Positions 1-8,586 of a stretch of 34,080 bases of DNA are shown here, in pieces. The notes beneath the pieces are model-generated. The model had not been told where the DNA came from, did no database searches, and saw nothing but the letters and a program-made list of their open reading frames with translations. This DNA is from UBA2883 sp050873965. Its GTDB lineage: Bacteria > Cyanobacteriota > Vampirovibrionia > Gastranaerophilales > Gastranaerophilaceae. Position 1 is the stretch's first letter; each line of letters starts with the position of its first letter. The DNA is taken from NCBI GenBank assembly GCA_050873965.1, contig JBNMJS010000006.1:1-34080 (forward strand), written 5' to 3'. The translations under genes and the position numbers were made by a program.

Positions 1-2
1 AT

Positions 3-491
3 ATAGATAAGTATTGTATAAATAATGATATGAGTAATATAAAATTGTATTATAAGGGTGATAATACAACAAAAACTTCTGTAAAATTCTTTTATAATAT
101 GTGGCGAGATAAAAACAAAGATAGTTTTATATATAAATATGGTAAAAATGATTATTTTGGAGATACTGGTTTAAAAACATCTTCCGTTTTTAATATATTA
201 AAAGAAATGTCAAAGTGTGGTGTTACAAATAGAGACGAACTTACAAAACAGTTATCTTATTTTGGTGCCAGTACATTAAATCCTTATGTTCACTTAGACG
301 AAAACCATAACATCTACATATCTATTGATGGACATAATATACCTATTTCTCAAATGCAAGAAGAAACTCAAATAGGAATTAAAGATAGAGCTGGAAATAT
401 ACTAAAAAGGATAATTAAAGGTAATGATAAACCTAAGTACAAAACCATTCCTACTATAAGTCATGAAGAAGCTAGAAAATACCAACTATAA
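3..491 (+). CDS. Unrecognised protein, probably 5'-truncated by the window edge
   Basis: I do not recognise this family. The reading frame is open to the left edge: codons upstream of the ATG at 30 contain no stop, and there is no Shine-Dalgarno before that ATG. The true start may therefore lie outside the window and this may be only the C-terminal part. From the ATG at 30 it is 153 residues, soluble-looking, rich in Lys, Asn and Ile, with no signal peptide or membrane segment. It ends 8 bases before the next start on the same strand, so the two may be co-transcribed. Codon use matches the neighbours. Coding status fairly likely, function unknown. Confidence 0.6.
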   Translation: MDKYCINNDMSNIKLYYKGDNTTKTSVKFFYNMWRDKNKDSFIYKYGKNDYFGDTGLKTSSVFNILKEMSKCGVTNRDELTKQLSYFGASTLNPYVHLDENHNIYISIDGHNIPISQMQEETQIGIKDRAGNILKRIIKGNDKPKYKTIPTISHEEARKYQL

Positions 492-499
492 GTGTATAT

Positions 500-760
500 A
501 TGATGCCAAACAGTAACAATAATCAAAACTTAATAATAAGTGGTGGTATAACTGAGACAGTTAGAAATAATAACTATAATGCTCAAGATTTAGCACCCAA
601 TAATTATTTAACCATTATATGGAAAGATACAGCAACTAAATCTTCAACAACTATGTTGAAGGAGTTAATATCAACAGAATCTTCAATTCAAATTCAACAA
701 GAATTAACAAATACGATTGAAAGTGCTGTATCTAATAATCAATTGATAAATTGTATGTAA
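500..760 (+). CDS. Small unrecognised Asn/Thr/Ser-rich protein (86 aa)
   Basis: A short 86-codon frame directly after the preceding gene and in a different frame. It is rich in Asn, Thr, Ser and Gln, has no membrane segment, and resembles no family I know. Tandem ATG codons at 500 and 503 are both possible starts; neither has a convincing Shine-Dalgarno. It ends 4 bases from the stop codon of the convergent membrane-protein gene, with no terminator hairpin between them. It could be a genuine small gene or a remnant of the upstream gene's family. Confidence 0.45.
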   Translation: MMPNSNNNQNLIISGGITETVRNNNYNAQDLAPNNYLTIIWKDTATKSSTTMLKELISTESSIQIQQELTNTIESAVSNNQLINCM

Positions 761-764
761 TTAT

Positions 765-1283
765 TTATTTTGTAAATGTGCCAATTAAATAAAAGAAAAA
801 TAATATTGAACAAGGTATTGACCAAAGAGTATTAGCCAATGACCAATTATTTTGTTTCGCATTTGGAAAGTGTTGTTCATTAATAAAATTAAGTCTATTT
901 TGTATGATTATAAATATGACAAATGTAAAAATATTTAGTATTGAATATGGATTTGGTAGTCTATATAATGCAGATAAAAATAGAAAGAATATTGCTAACC
1001 AAATTGGTGAAAAAGATGGAATATTAAAACTTTTTATATATTTATCAAGTTTTGGAAATAGAGAAAAACAATATATTCCACAAAAAATTGCTCTACAAGA
1101 AGGACTGATTGCATAACCAAACTTTTTCTTAAATACTTTCCAATAATTATAAAGTAAAACTATATCATAAAATCCAAGTGTTAAAATTGATAAAATAACA
1201 ATTTTATAAATTGGCGTAGTTTCAAACCATAATTCATTTATATCAATATTTTTGTTTTTTACTATATTCATTAAATCAGACAT
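765..1283 (-). CDS. Multi-pass membrane protein, DUF4234-like
   Basis: The 172-residue protein has about four hydrophobic segments (roughly residues 25-45, 62-78, 90-128 and 152-170) and a basic loop after the first one. The start of that segment, with the pattern ILTLGFYDIVLLYNYWK, resembles the opening of DUF4234-type small membrane proteins, whose function is unknown. An AAAGGGA Shine-Dalgarno lies just upstream of the ATG at 1283. The gene is convergent with the preceding small gene and divergent from pflB. Family assignment is by pattern only; membrane location is well supported. Confidence 0.7.
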   Translation of the reverse strand: MSDLMNIVKNKNIDINELWFETTPIYKIVILSILTLGFYDIVLLYNYWKVFKKKFGYAISPSCRAIFCGIYCFSLFPKLDKYIKSFNIPSFSPIWLAIFFLFLSALYRLPNPYSILNIFTFVIFIIIQNRLNFINEQHFPNAKQNNWSLANTLWSIPCSILFFFYLIGTFTK

Positions 1284-1418
1284 ATTTTTCCCTTTATGAT
1301 ATAAAATTATAAAGATTTTTTCATGCTAAGTCAATGTATAAAAATATATAGATTATATCAGATATGCTTTGTTTTAGAATAGTCTGCAAAAGTAAATTTT
1401 ATATTTCTTACTATATAA

Positions 1419-1447
1419 TTTACAAAATTGAAAAATTATGCTATAAT
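1419..1447 (+). promoter_or_regulatory. Strong sigma70-type promoter for pflB
   Basis: A TTTACA box at 1419-1424, a 17-base spacer, and TATAAT at 1442-1447 preceded by TG at 1439-1440 form an extended -10 promoter. The predicted start of transcription is near 1454, leaving about 50 bases of leader before the pflB ATG. It is the best-formed promoter in the window, as expected for a highly expressed fermentative enzyme. Confidence 0.75.
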
Positions 1448-1451
1448 TATC

Positions 1452-1474
1452 ATAATGATAATCTTTATCATTAT
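1452..1474 (+). promoter_or_regulatory. Fur/PerR-like palindromic operator at the pflB transcription start
   Basis: Two perfect 10-base inverted arms (1452-1461 and 1465-1474) flank a 3-base centre. The core TGATAATCTTTATCA at 1456-1470 differs at one position from the classical Fur-family 7-1-7 box TGATAATNATTATCA. It begins within a few bases of the predicted transcription start, a position where a bound repressor would block initiation. That a Fur-family regulator binds here is inference. The palindrome could also fold as an AU hairpin in the 5' end of the message. Confidence 0.5.
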
Positions 1475-1502
1475 AAATTAGTAGAAAATGGAGGAGACAA
1501 TT

Positions 1503-3710
1503 ATGGTTACCCAAGTATTGGATAATACAAAGATTGATGTTGCCGAATTCATTAAGCAAAATGTTACACCATATTATGGTGATGATAGTTTCTTAAGCGG
1601 ACCAACACAAAGAACTTTATACATGTGGAGTAAAGTTAGTGAATTGATGAAAGAAGAAAGAAAAAAAGGTGTTTTAGATGCTGATACATCTACTCCATCA
1701 TCAATTACTGCATTCGCTCCTGGATACATTGACAAGGATAATGAAATTATTGTTGGTTTACAAACAGATGCACCACTAAAACGTGCTATCATGCCTAATG
1801 GTGGTTACAGAATGGTTGAGGCTTCTTGTAAGGCATACAATCTTCCTGTTGATGAAGAATTGAAAACAGTTTATACAAAATATAGAAAAACTCACAATGA
1901 TGGTGTTTTTGATGCATATACTGATGATATTAAAAAATGCCGTCACTCTGCTATTATTACAGGTCTTCCTGATGCTTATGGTAGAGGCAGAATTATTGGT
2001 GATTACAGACGTATCGCTCTATATGGTGTTGATAGACTTATTGAAGAAAAACAAAAAGATAAACTTAATCTTGAAAAAAGACCTATGAATGAGTCAAATA
2101 TCAAATTAAGAGAAGAAGTAAGTGAACAAATTAGAGCACTTAAGGATATGAAAGAAATGGCTCTTTCTTATGGTGTTGATATTAGTAAACCTGCTGAAAG
2201 TTTTAGAGATGCTGTTCAGTTTACATACTTTGGTTACTTGGCAGCAATCAAAGACCAAAATGGTGCTGCGATGTCATTAGGTCGTGTTTCTTCATTCTTA
2301 GATATTTATTCTGAACGTGATTTGAAATCTGGTAAAATTACTGAAGAACAAGCACAAGAAATTATGGACGATTTCATCATTAAGTTACGTATGGTTCGTT
2401 TCTTGAGAACTCCTGAATATAATGATTTATTCAGCGGTGATCCAGTTTGGACAACTGAAAGTATCGGTGGTATGACTATGGACGGCAAACCACTTGTTAC
2501 TAAAAACTCATTCAGAATGTTGCAAACTTTAATCAACTTAGGACCTGCTCCAGAACCTAATATGACAGTTTTATGGAGTAAGAGCCTTCCAGAAGGATTC
2601 AAAGATTACTGTGCAAGAGTAAGTATTGAATCAAGTGCTATTCAATATGAAAGTGACGATTTGATGAGAGAACACTTCGGTGACGATTATGCAATCGCTT
2701 GTTGTGTATCTCCATTGGTTATTGGTAAAGAAATGCAGTTCTTCGGTGCTCGTGCAAACTTAGCAAAAGCACTTCTATACACTATCAATGGTGGTGTAGA
2801 TGAAAGAACTGGTGATAAAGTTGCTGATTTTGAACCAATTACAGATGAATATCTTGATTATGATACAGTAATGGAAAAATTCGACAAGGTTATGGATTGG
2901 CTTGCTAATACTTATGTAAGTGCATTGAATATTATTCACTATATGCATGATAAGTATAATTATGAAAAAGCACAATTAGCATTAATGGATACAGATGCAG
3001 TTCGCAAACTAGGTTGTGGTATTGCTGGTTTCAGCGTTGTTGTTGATTCACTTTCTGCTATTAAATATGCAAAAGTTAAACCTATCAGAAATGAAAATGG
3101 TATTGCAACACACTTTGAAATAGAAGGTGATTATCCAAAATATGGTAATAACGATGATAGAGTTGACTCTATGGGTGTTGAATTAGTAAATAGATTTATG
3201 TCTAAGTTGGAAAAAATCGAAACTTATAGAGATGCAATTCCTACTCAATCTATTTTAACAATTACAAGTAATGTTGTTTATGGTAAGAAAACTGGTGACA
3301 CTCCAGACGGTAGAGTTGCTGGTATTCCATTCGCACCAGGAGCAAACCCATTCAATGGTAGAGACTCAAAAGGTGCGTTGGCTTCATTATGTTCAGTTGC
3401 TAAATTACCATTTAAAAATGCTAAAGACGGTATTTCTAACACATTTAGTATTATTCCTAACACATTAGGTAAATCAAGAGATGAACAAATTTCAAACTTG
3501 GTTGGTTTAATGGACGGATATTTTGGTAATGGTGCTCAGCATTTGAATGTTAACGTGTTGGATAGAGAAACTCTTGAAGATGCAATGGAACATCCAGAAA
3601 ATTATCCACAATTAACTATCAGAGTTAGTGGTTATGCTGTAAACTTTATCAAATTATCTCGTGAACAGCAATTAGACGTTATTAGTAGAACATTCCATTC
3701 TGCTATATAA
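1503..3710 (+). CDS. pflB: Formate C-acetyltransferase (pyruvate formate-lyase)
   Basis: This glycyl-radical enzyme converts pyruvate and CoA to acetyl-CoA and formate in anaerobic fermentation in the cytoplasm. The catalytic cysteine pair is Cys400-Cys401 in the context IACCVSP, and the C-terminal radical motif RVSGYAV places the radical glycine at residue 710. The length of 735 residues is typical of the family. I chose the ATG at 1503 because a strong GGAGGAG at 1490-1496 sits 6 bases before it; an in-frame ATG at 1488 overlaps that ribosome site. The activase gene follows after a terminator-like hairpin. Expression is probably controlled at the palindrome around 1452-1474. No missing key residues were seen. 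Confidence 0.97.
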   Translation: MVTQVLDNTKIDVAEFIKQNVTPYYGDDSFLSGPTQRTLYMWSKVSELMKEERKKGVLDADTSTPSSITAFAPGYIDKDNEIIVGLQTDAPLKRAIMPNGGYRMVEASCKAYNLPVDEELKTVYTKYRKTHNDGVFDAYTDDIKKCRHSAIITGLPDAYGRGRIIGDYRRIALYGVDRLIEEKQKDKLNLEKRPMNESNIKLREEVSEQIRALKDMKEMALSYGVDISKPAESFRDAVQFTYFGYLAAIKDQNGAAMSLGRVSSFLDIYSERDLKSGKITEEQAQEIMDDFIIKLRMVRFLRTPEYNDLFSGDPVWTTESIGGMTMDGKPLVTKNSFRMLQTLINLGPAPEPNMTVLWSKSLPEGFKDYCARVSIESSAIQYESDDLMREHFGDDYAIACCVSPLVIGKEMQFFGARANLAKALLYTINGGVDERTGDKVADFEPITDEYLDYDTVMEKFDKVMDWLANTYVSALNIIHYMHDKYNYEKAQLALMDTDAVRKLGCGIAGFSVVVDSLSAIKYAKVKPIRNENGIATHFEIEGDYPKYGNNDDRVDSMGVELVNRFMSKLEKIETYRDAIPTQSILTITSNVVYGKKTGDTPDGRVAGIPFAPGANPFNGRDSKGALASLCSVAKLPFKNAKDGISNTFSIIPNTLGKSRDEQISNLVGLMDGYFGNGAQHLNVNVLDRETLEDAMEHPENYPQLTIRVSGYAVNFIKLSREQQLDVISRTFHSAI

Positions 3711-3717
3711 TAAATTT

Positions 3718-3745
3718 TCGGCAGGGATTTTCCCTGCCGATTTTT
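3718..3745 (+). terminator. Hairpin terminator or attenuator between pflB and pflA
   Basis: A 10-base stem (3718-3727 with 3731-3740) and TTT loop is followed by a short T run. It begins 8 bases after the pflB stop and lies 20 bases before the pflA start. It would reduce read-through into the activase gene, giving much more PflB than PflA, and would protect the pflB 3' end. Confidence 0.8.
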
Positions 3746-3766
3746 CAAAAAAGAAGAGATTATATT

Positions 3767-4492
3767 ATGACAAAATGCAACTATCATTCAATACAAACAA
3801 TGGGAGCACTTGATGGGCCGGGATTAAGATATGTTTTATTCATGCAAGGTTGTCCTTTTAGGTGTTTATTTTGTCACAATCCTGATACTTGGAGTGGTAG
3901 TGCAAATTCAATGAGTGTTGATGAAGTTTTTTCAGATATTCTTAAATATAAGAGTTTTTATGAAAATTCTAATGGTGGTGTGACAATTTCAGGTGGTGAG
4001 CCGTTGTTGCAAATACCGTTTCTTTTGGAATTATTTAAAAAATTAAAAGCTAACAATATCCATACTGCTATTGATACTTGTGGTTATGTCGATATTACAG
4101 AAGATTTGAAAGAATTGTTAAATTATACAGATTTATTTTTGTTAGACATTAAACATTTAGATAAACAAAAACATAAAGATTTAACAGGTTGTCCTAATGA
4201 TAAAGTTTTGAACTTTTTAAAATTTTTAAATGATAATAATAAATCTATTTGGATAAGACAAGTACTTGTTCCAGATATAAGTATGGATGATGATTATATC
4301 GAGTCATTAATAAACTTTTTGAAAAATTTTAAGATTGAAAAAGTTGAGTTGCTTCCTTATCACGAAATGGGAAAAGAAAAATATGAAAAATTGGGATTAG
4401 AATATAAATTGAATTCTCGTGTTCCAACAAAAGAAGAAGTTAATAAAATTAAAGAAAAATTTGTTGAAAACGGTTTTGATACTATATTATAA
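3767..4492 (+). CDS. pflA: Pyruvate formate-lyase activating enzyme (radical SAM)
   Basis: This enzyme uses a [4Fe-4S] cluster and S-adenosylmethionine to install the glycyl radical on PflB. The radical-SAM cysteine motif CxxxCxxC is Cys29, Cys33 and Cys36 (GCPFRCLFC), and the SAM-binding GGE motif follows as TISGGEPLL near residue 80. The N-terminal GALDGPGLR is characteristic of glycyl-radical activases. At 241 residues it is normal length for the single-domain activase, without the ferredoxin insert of longer relatives. It follows pflB after 56 bases. The AAGAAGAG ribosome site is modest, consistent with low expression. Confidence 0.95.
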   Translation: MTKCNYHSIQTMGALDGPGLRYVLFMQGCPFRCLFCHNPDTWSGSANSMSVDEVFSDILKYKSFYENSNGGVTISGGEPLLQIPFLLELFKKLKANNIHTAIDTCGYVDITEDLKELLNYTDLFLLDIKHLDKQKHKDLTGCPNDKVLNFLKFLNDNNKSIWIRQVLVPDISMDDDYIESLINFLKNFKIEKVELLPYHEMGKEKYEKLGLEYKLNSRVPTKEEVNKIKEKFVENGFDTIL

Positions 4493-4517
4493 AAAATATT
4501 TTTGGTACGATAACATT

Positions 4518-4676
4518 ATGATTACAAAAGAAGTTAATAACTGGTTAAGAAATGTTGAATGTGGAAACTACTCAATGCAAGATGCATTAGAGGAGTTTGC
4601 TAGATTTGCAAAGTATTTAACACGTGATGAAGCAATAATGATAAAACGTCGTTTGTTGAGTTCAGTAAAGAAATAA
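4518..4676 (+). CDS. Small unrecognised helical protein (52 aa)
   Basis: A 52-codon frame begins at the ATG at 4518, 25 bases after pflA. The charged, helix-prone sequence includes ALEEFARFAKYL and a basic C-terminus (IKRRLLSS), and looks protein-like rather than random. There is no cysteine, signal peptide or membrane segment. The ribosome site is weak. Its stop codon abuts the mutS2 stop on the opposite strand with no base between them. I do not recognise the family. An upstream in-frame start inside pflA is possible but the extension reads as unlikely protein. Confidence 0.55.
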   Translation: MITKEVNNWLRNVECGNYSMQDALEEFARFAKYLTRDEAIMIKRRLLSSVKK

Positions 4677-7040
4677 TTAGTTTATATCAACAACGCTAAC
4701 GCCATCTCCGCCCTCTGTGTTCTCTCCAGGGCGATATTTTGCTACATAAGGTGATGTTGATAGAAAATCTCTTACAGCCGACTTCATAGCCCCTGTACCG
4801 TGTCCATGAATAATAAATACTGGTGTTAGATTTACTAAACTTGCTTTATCTAAGAATGCTTCAAGTTCATCTAAACCTTCTTCTACTCTAAAACCTCTTA
4901 AATCCAATGTGTTAGACATTGCGTAACGTTTTAATTCAAAGTTTGTTGATGGTTTAACAGGCTTGAATACTTTTTTACTAATAAGTGCTTTGTTATAGAC
5001 AGCAAGTCTTGATTGTTTAATCTTTGTTTTAATGTTGCCCATTTGAACATATACATTTTTGTTTTTATCTGGTAATGATAAAAGTTCTACTTCTTGGTGA
5101 AGTTCTTTAACGATAAATATATCGTGAACTTTTGCTTTTGACCAATCTATTTCATCATATTTTTCACTTTCTTCAAGTTGGCTTAAATCACCTCTAAACT
5201 TATGTTCAAGGTTTGCTAAACGTAAATATGAACGTCTTGCAATTTTTTCAGATTGATTTTTTCTTAATTCATCAAGGATTTCTTTTATTTCTGCTTTAAC
5301 TGCATCAAGTTCATTATCAAAGCGATGTCTAATTTGTTTAATAGTTTTGTTTTTTGTTTTCTTTAATTCTGTTACTTCTTTTTCGTATTTTTTCTTTAAA
5401 TCAATCGCTTCGGCATTTGTTTCTTCAGCATTTTTTAAATGTTTTGTAAGTTGTTGATGTGTGTCTTGTAATTTTTCTACAACTTCTATAGAGTTATCTT
5501 TTTGTGTGTATAAAAGTTCTTGTGCTTGTTTAACTAAAGATTTATCTAAACCTAAGTTTGCAGATACAGAAATAGCATTACTTAATCCTGGAATACCTAT
5601 TATAAGGTTATATGTTGGTGAAAGTGTTTCTGTATCAAATTCAACGCAGGCATTTTTAAAATAACTGTCACTATATTCAAGAGATTTTAGCTCTCCATAG
5701 TGAGTTGTTATAACCGATTGTGTTGAAAGTTTTTTAAATCTTTTTAATATTACTTCGGCAAGAACAGCACCTTCAACTGGATCTGTACCAGCGCATAATT
5801 CATCTAGTAAAACAAATGTATCAGAATTAGATAAGTTTAAAATATCTATAATATTTGTCATGTGAGATGAAAATGTTGAAAGGTTTTGAAGTATATTTTG
5901 GTCATCACCTATATCAGCAAAAATATTTTTGAATGGGTATATTTTTGCTTCTGTACAAGGTAAAAACATTCCTGATTTTGTCATAAGTAAAAACAAACCA
6001 ATTGTTTTCATTGCAACAGTTTTACCACCTGTATTTGAACCAGTAATCAATACTGAGTGATAATCTTTTCCTATTTCAAAATCGTTTTCAACTAATTTTT
6101 CAACGTGCCCAATCAATAATGGGTGACGCATTCTTTCAATTTTAACAATTTTCTTTTCTTCTAATGTTGGTTCGATTGCTTGTATTTTAATAGCATATCT
6201 TGCTTTAGCAAAATGAAAATCAATTTCTCCTAGTGTTGCTATGCTTTGTTTTATGTCTTCAAGATGAGTTTTTATTTCACCACTTAATGATGTTAGTATG
6301 TTGATTATTTCACCATGAATTTTTGATTTTACTTCTCTAATTTTGTTGTTTAAAGGTACTATTTGTGATGGTTCAATATAGAAAGTTTTGTTTGTTGCAG
6401 AAACATCGTGAATAATACCAGAAATTTTATTTTTTGATGGTGCTTTCACTTGAAAAACTACTCTATCATCTCTAAGCGTATATATTTGTTCTTGCAAATG
6501 TTTATTGAAGTCAGGTGTATTTAAAAGTTTTGTTACTGTTTCTTTTAAAGTTGTTTCTGTATCTTTTAATGATGAATATAATCCACTTAATGTTTGGGTT
6601 GCATTATGTTTAACATTATAATTATCATCAAAAGTATTGAAAATTCTTTCTTCAAAATCTCTATCAGAATATAGTTTTAAACTAAGATTAAATAGAAGTG
6701 AATCTTGTTCAATATTTTCTCTTAAGAAATTTTTTACTAACCTTGATGATTTTAGAGTCTTTGCAAAATCAATTAGTTCGTCCTCAATAAAATATTCAGG
6801 TTTAAGGTCTATTTCATCAAGATTGATAACATAGTCTAATGGAATATCAATTGCATTATTTAAAATAGACATTGCTTCTTTTGTATAAGAAAGCATTGTT
6901 TTGATTGTAGAAATATCTTTTGATGGTTCTAAATCAAGACAAAGTCTTTTTGCATAATTGCAACGTGTATAATTCGCTAATTCTTGCAAAATTTTGTCGT
7001 ATTCTAATGCTTTTAAAGTTTTTTGATATGCTCCACCCAT
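4677..7040 (-). CDS. mutS2: MutS2 family ATPase with C-terminal Smr domain
   Basis: MutS2 binds DNA junctions or, as shown for Bacillus, collided ribosomes, and splits them by ATP hydrolysis. The order is a lever/clamp-like N-terminal part, a P-loop at about residues 334-341 (GSNTGGKT), a Walker B LLDE near residue 413, a long charged coiled coil about 510-620, and a C-terminal Smr nuclease-type domain from about 708 with LDLRG and HGHGTG motifs. The 787-residue length is normal for MutS2. The start at 7040 gives the usual opening TLKALEYDKIL. The gene stands alone on the minus strand; no clear Shine-Dalgarno is visible at the expected spacing. Confidence 0.95.
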   Translation of the reverse strand: MGGAYQKTLKALEYDKILQELANYTRCNYAKRLCLDLEPSKDISTIKTMLSYTKEAMSILNNAIDIPLDYVINLDEIDLKPEYFIEDELIDFAKTLKSSRLVKNFLRENIEQDSLLFNLSLKLYSDRDFEERIFNTFDDNYNVKHNATQTLSGLYSSLKDTETTLKETVTKLLNTPDFNKHLQEQIYTLRDDRVVFQVKAPSKNKISGIIHDVSATNKTFYIEPSQIVPLNNKIREVKSKIHGEIINILTSLSGEIKTHLEDIKQSIATLGEIDFHFAKARYAIKIQAIEPTLEEKKIVKIERMRHPLLIGHVEKLVENDFEIGKDYHSVLITGSNTGGKTVAMKTIGLFLLMTKSGMFLPCTEAKIYPFKNIFADIGDDQNILQNLSTFSSHMTNIIDILNLSNSDTFVLLDELCAGTDPVEGAVLAEVILKRFKKLSTQSVITTHYGELKSLEYSDSYFKNACVEFDTETLSPTYNLIIGIPGLSNAISVSANLGLDKSLVKQAQELLYTQKDNSIEVVEKLQDTHQQLTKHLKNAEETNAEAIDLKKKYEKEVTELKKTKNKTIKQIRHRFDNELDAVKAEIKEILDELRKNQSEKIARRSYLRLANLEHKFRGDLSQLEESEKYDEIDWSKAKVHDIFIVKELHQEVELLSLPDKNKNVYVQMGNIKTKIKQSRLAVYNKALISKKVFKPVKPSTNFELKRYAMSNTLDLRGFRVEEGLDELEAFLDKASLVNLTPVFIIHGHGTGAMKSAVRDFLSTSPYVAKYRPGENTEGGDGVSVVDIN

Positions 7041-7211
7041 AGGTAAAATATACCTTACACATAAATTGTTTGCAATTATTTATCAGAAAATATTTATATC
7101 TGTTTATTTTAATGTATTGTAACAGTTTTGCTACGAAAAATTTACATATTAGCAAAAAATTCTATTTTAAGTCATTATATAAACAAGTGGAGTTAACCGG
7201 AGGTTTTGTAT

Positions 7212-7535
7212 ATGTCATCAGTAAAATGTGTAGGAATTATGGCTGCTGCAGGTGGTATTGTAACAGGTGGTATGAGTTTGTATAGTGGTATGAAAGCACG
7301 CAAACAAGTTATTGCTCAGGCTCAGAAAGTTGCTGATGCAAATGGTGGCAAAATCCCTACAGGTGGTATGACAAAAGATGGTGCTTTGTGGGACGGATTT
7401 ACTACTGTAGATAAAATTAAAAAAGATTCTAAAAAAGGTATTGCCGTAGGTACAGGTATTACGGCTGCTGTTGGTGCAGTATCAACTGCTGTTGTTTCAG
7501 CATTGACTTTGTTGGCAAAAGCCAAAATAAAATAA
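7212..7535 (+). CDS. Small glycine/alanine-rich membrane protein (107 aa)
   Basis: I do not recognise this family. The 107-residue protein has two small-residue hydrophobic segments (about 6-26 and 75-102) around a polar middle with GGKIPTGGMTKDGALWDG. The Gly/Ala zipper composition suggests two tightly packing helices in a membrane. The ATG at 7212 is chosen because GGAGGT at 7199-7204 lies at ideal distance; an upstream TTG at 7206 is too close to that site. It is a single gene ending at a strong bidirectional terminator. A holin-like or stress-induced membrane role is possible but unsupported. Confidence 0.75.
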   Translation: MSSVKCVGIMAAAGGIVTGGMSLYSGMKARKQVIAQAQKVADANGGKIPTGGMTKDGALWDGFTTVDKIKKDSKKGIAVGTGITAAVGAVSTAVVSALTLLAKAKIK

Positions 7536-7551
7536 AATTTATTCTTATAAC

Positions 7552-7586
7552 AAAAAAGGACTTCTAATAAATAGAAGTCCTTTTTT
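7552..7586. terminator. Bidirectional hairpin terminator
   Basis: A 13-base stem with arms at 7554-7566 and 7572-7584 and a 5-base loop has A runs on one side and a T run on the other. It can therefore terminate both the small membrane-protein gene on the plus strand and the SPFH gene on the minus strand, whose stop is at 7609. Confidence 0.9.
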
Positions 7587-7608
7587 ATGTTTATTGAAAA
7601 CAAGTGTT

Positions 7609-8577
7609 TTATTGTTTGTCAAACATTTGTTTAATACCGTCAACAGAACTTAAAATTCCTGTTGCTTCGTATGGCATATAAACAACTTTGTTATTTTGTC
7701 CATCTGTCATTGTTTTTAATGTTTCAAGGTATTTCATAGCAATCAAGTATTTATCAGGTTGACCTTTATCTGCAAGAGCATTGATAATCTTTTCAATTGC
7801 TTGTTGTTCACCATCTGCTTCTACAATTCTTGCTTGTGCTACACCTTCTGCTTTTAAGATGGCTGCTTGTTTTTGACCTTCTGCAATATTGATTGCAGAT
7901 TCTTTTTCACCTTCTGCTTTTAGGATTGCAGATTTTTTTAAACCTTCTGCTTCTAAGATGGCAGCACGTCTATCACGTTCAGCTTTCATTTGTTTTTCCA
8001 TTGCTGTTTGAATATCAACAGGTGGGATAATATCTTGAAGTTCAACACGACTTACCTTAACACCCCATTTGTTTGTTGCTTCATCAAGAATAGTTCTTAA
8101 TTCTTGGTTGATTTTATCTCTTGAAACTAAAGTTTCATCTAAATCTATTTGACCAACTAGGTTTCTTAATGTTGTTTGAGTCAATTTTTCAATTGCTTCT
8201 GGCAAGTTTTGAATTTCATATACTGCTGATTTTGGATCAACAATTTGGAAATATAATAGAGCGTTGATACTGATTGATACGTTATCTTTTGTGATTACGT
8301 TTTGACGAGGAAAATCATATACAGTTTCTCTCAAATCAATTCTATCAATCTCTTTGATGTAAGAGTAAGTTTTGCCGTCTAAACCTTTTTGCATGGCTTT
8401 CCAATATATGCCACGAGGTGTTTCAATGAATGGAAATATAAAATTAAATCCTGATTCTAAAATTCTATCAAACTTACCTAAACGTTCTACAATTACGACT
8501 TCTGCTTGTTTAACGATAATAACGCCTTTGATTGCAATTATAATTGCAAATACAATTAATACTCCTAAAAAAAACAT
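7609..8577 (-). CDS. SPFH/Band 7 (stomatin-like) membrane protein
   Basis: This protein is anchored by one N-terminal membrane helix (about residues 2-22) and carries an SPFH/Band 7 domain (about 22-180), followed by an Ala/Glu-rich coiled coil of repeated 'ILKAEGEKESA'-type units (about 190-245) that oligomerises in this family. Stomatin/QmcA-like proteins organise membrane microdomains and assist membrane proteolysis. At 322 residues it is normal length. AGGAGAT precedes the ATG, overlapping the stop of the upstream nfeD-like gene, so the two are translationally coupled. The SPFH-NfeD pairing is conserved in bacteria and supports the call. Confidence 0.92.
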   Translation of the reverse strand: MFFLGVLIVFAIIIAIKGVIIVKQAEVVIVERLGKFDRILESGFNFIFPFIETPRGIYWKAMQKGLDGKTYSYIKEIDRIDLRETVYDFPRQNVITKDNVSISINALLYFQIVDPKSAVYEIQNLPEAIEKLTQTTLRNLVGQIDLDETLVSRDKINQELRTILDEATNKWGVKVSRVELQDIIPPVDIQTAMEKQMKAERDRRAAILEAEGLKKSAILKAEGEKESAINIAEGQKQAAILKAEGVAQARIVEADGEQQAIEKIINALADKGQPDKYLIAMKYLETLKTMTDGQNNKVVYMPYEATGILSSVDGIKQMFDKQ

Positions 8578-8586
8578 AAATATCTC

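Noticed and set aside
904..1116. 70-codon frame on the plus strand inside the membrane-protein gene
   Set aside because: It mirrors the hydrophobic gene on the minus strand, which has a good ribosome site and membrane pattern; the plus frame has neither.
5461..5664. Plus-strand frames inside mutS2
   Set aside because: They lie wholly within a clearly coding gene on the other strand and lack ribosome sites.
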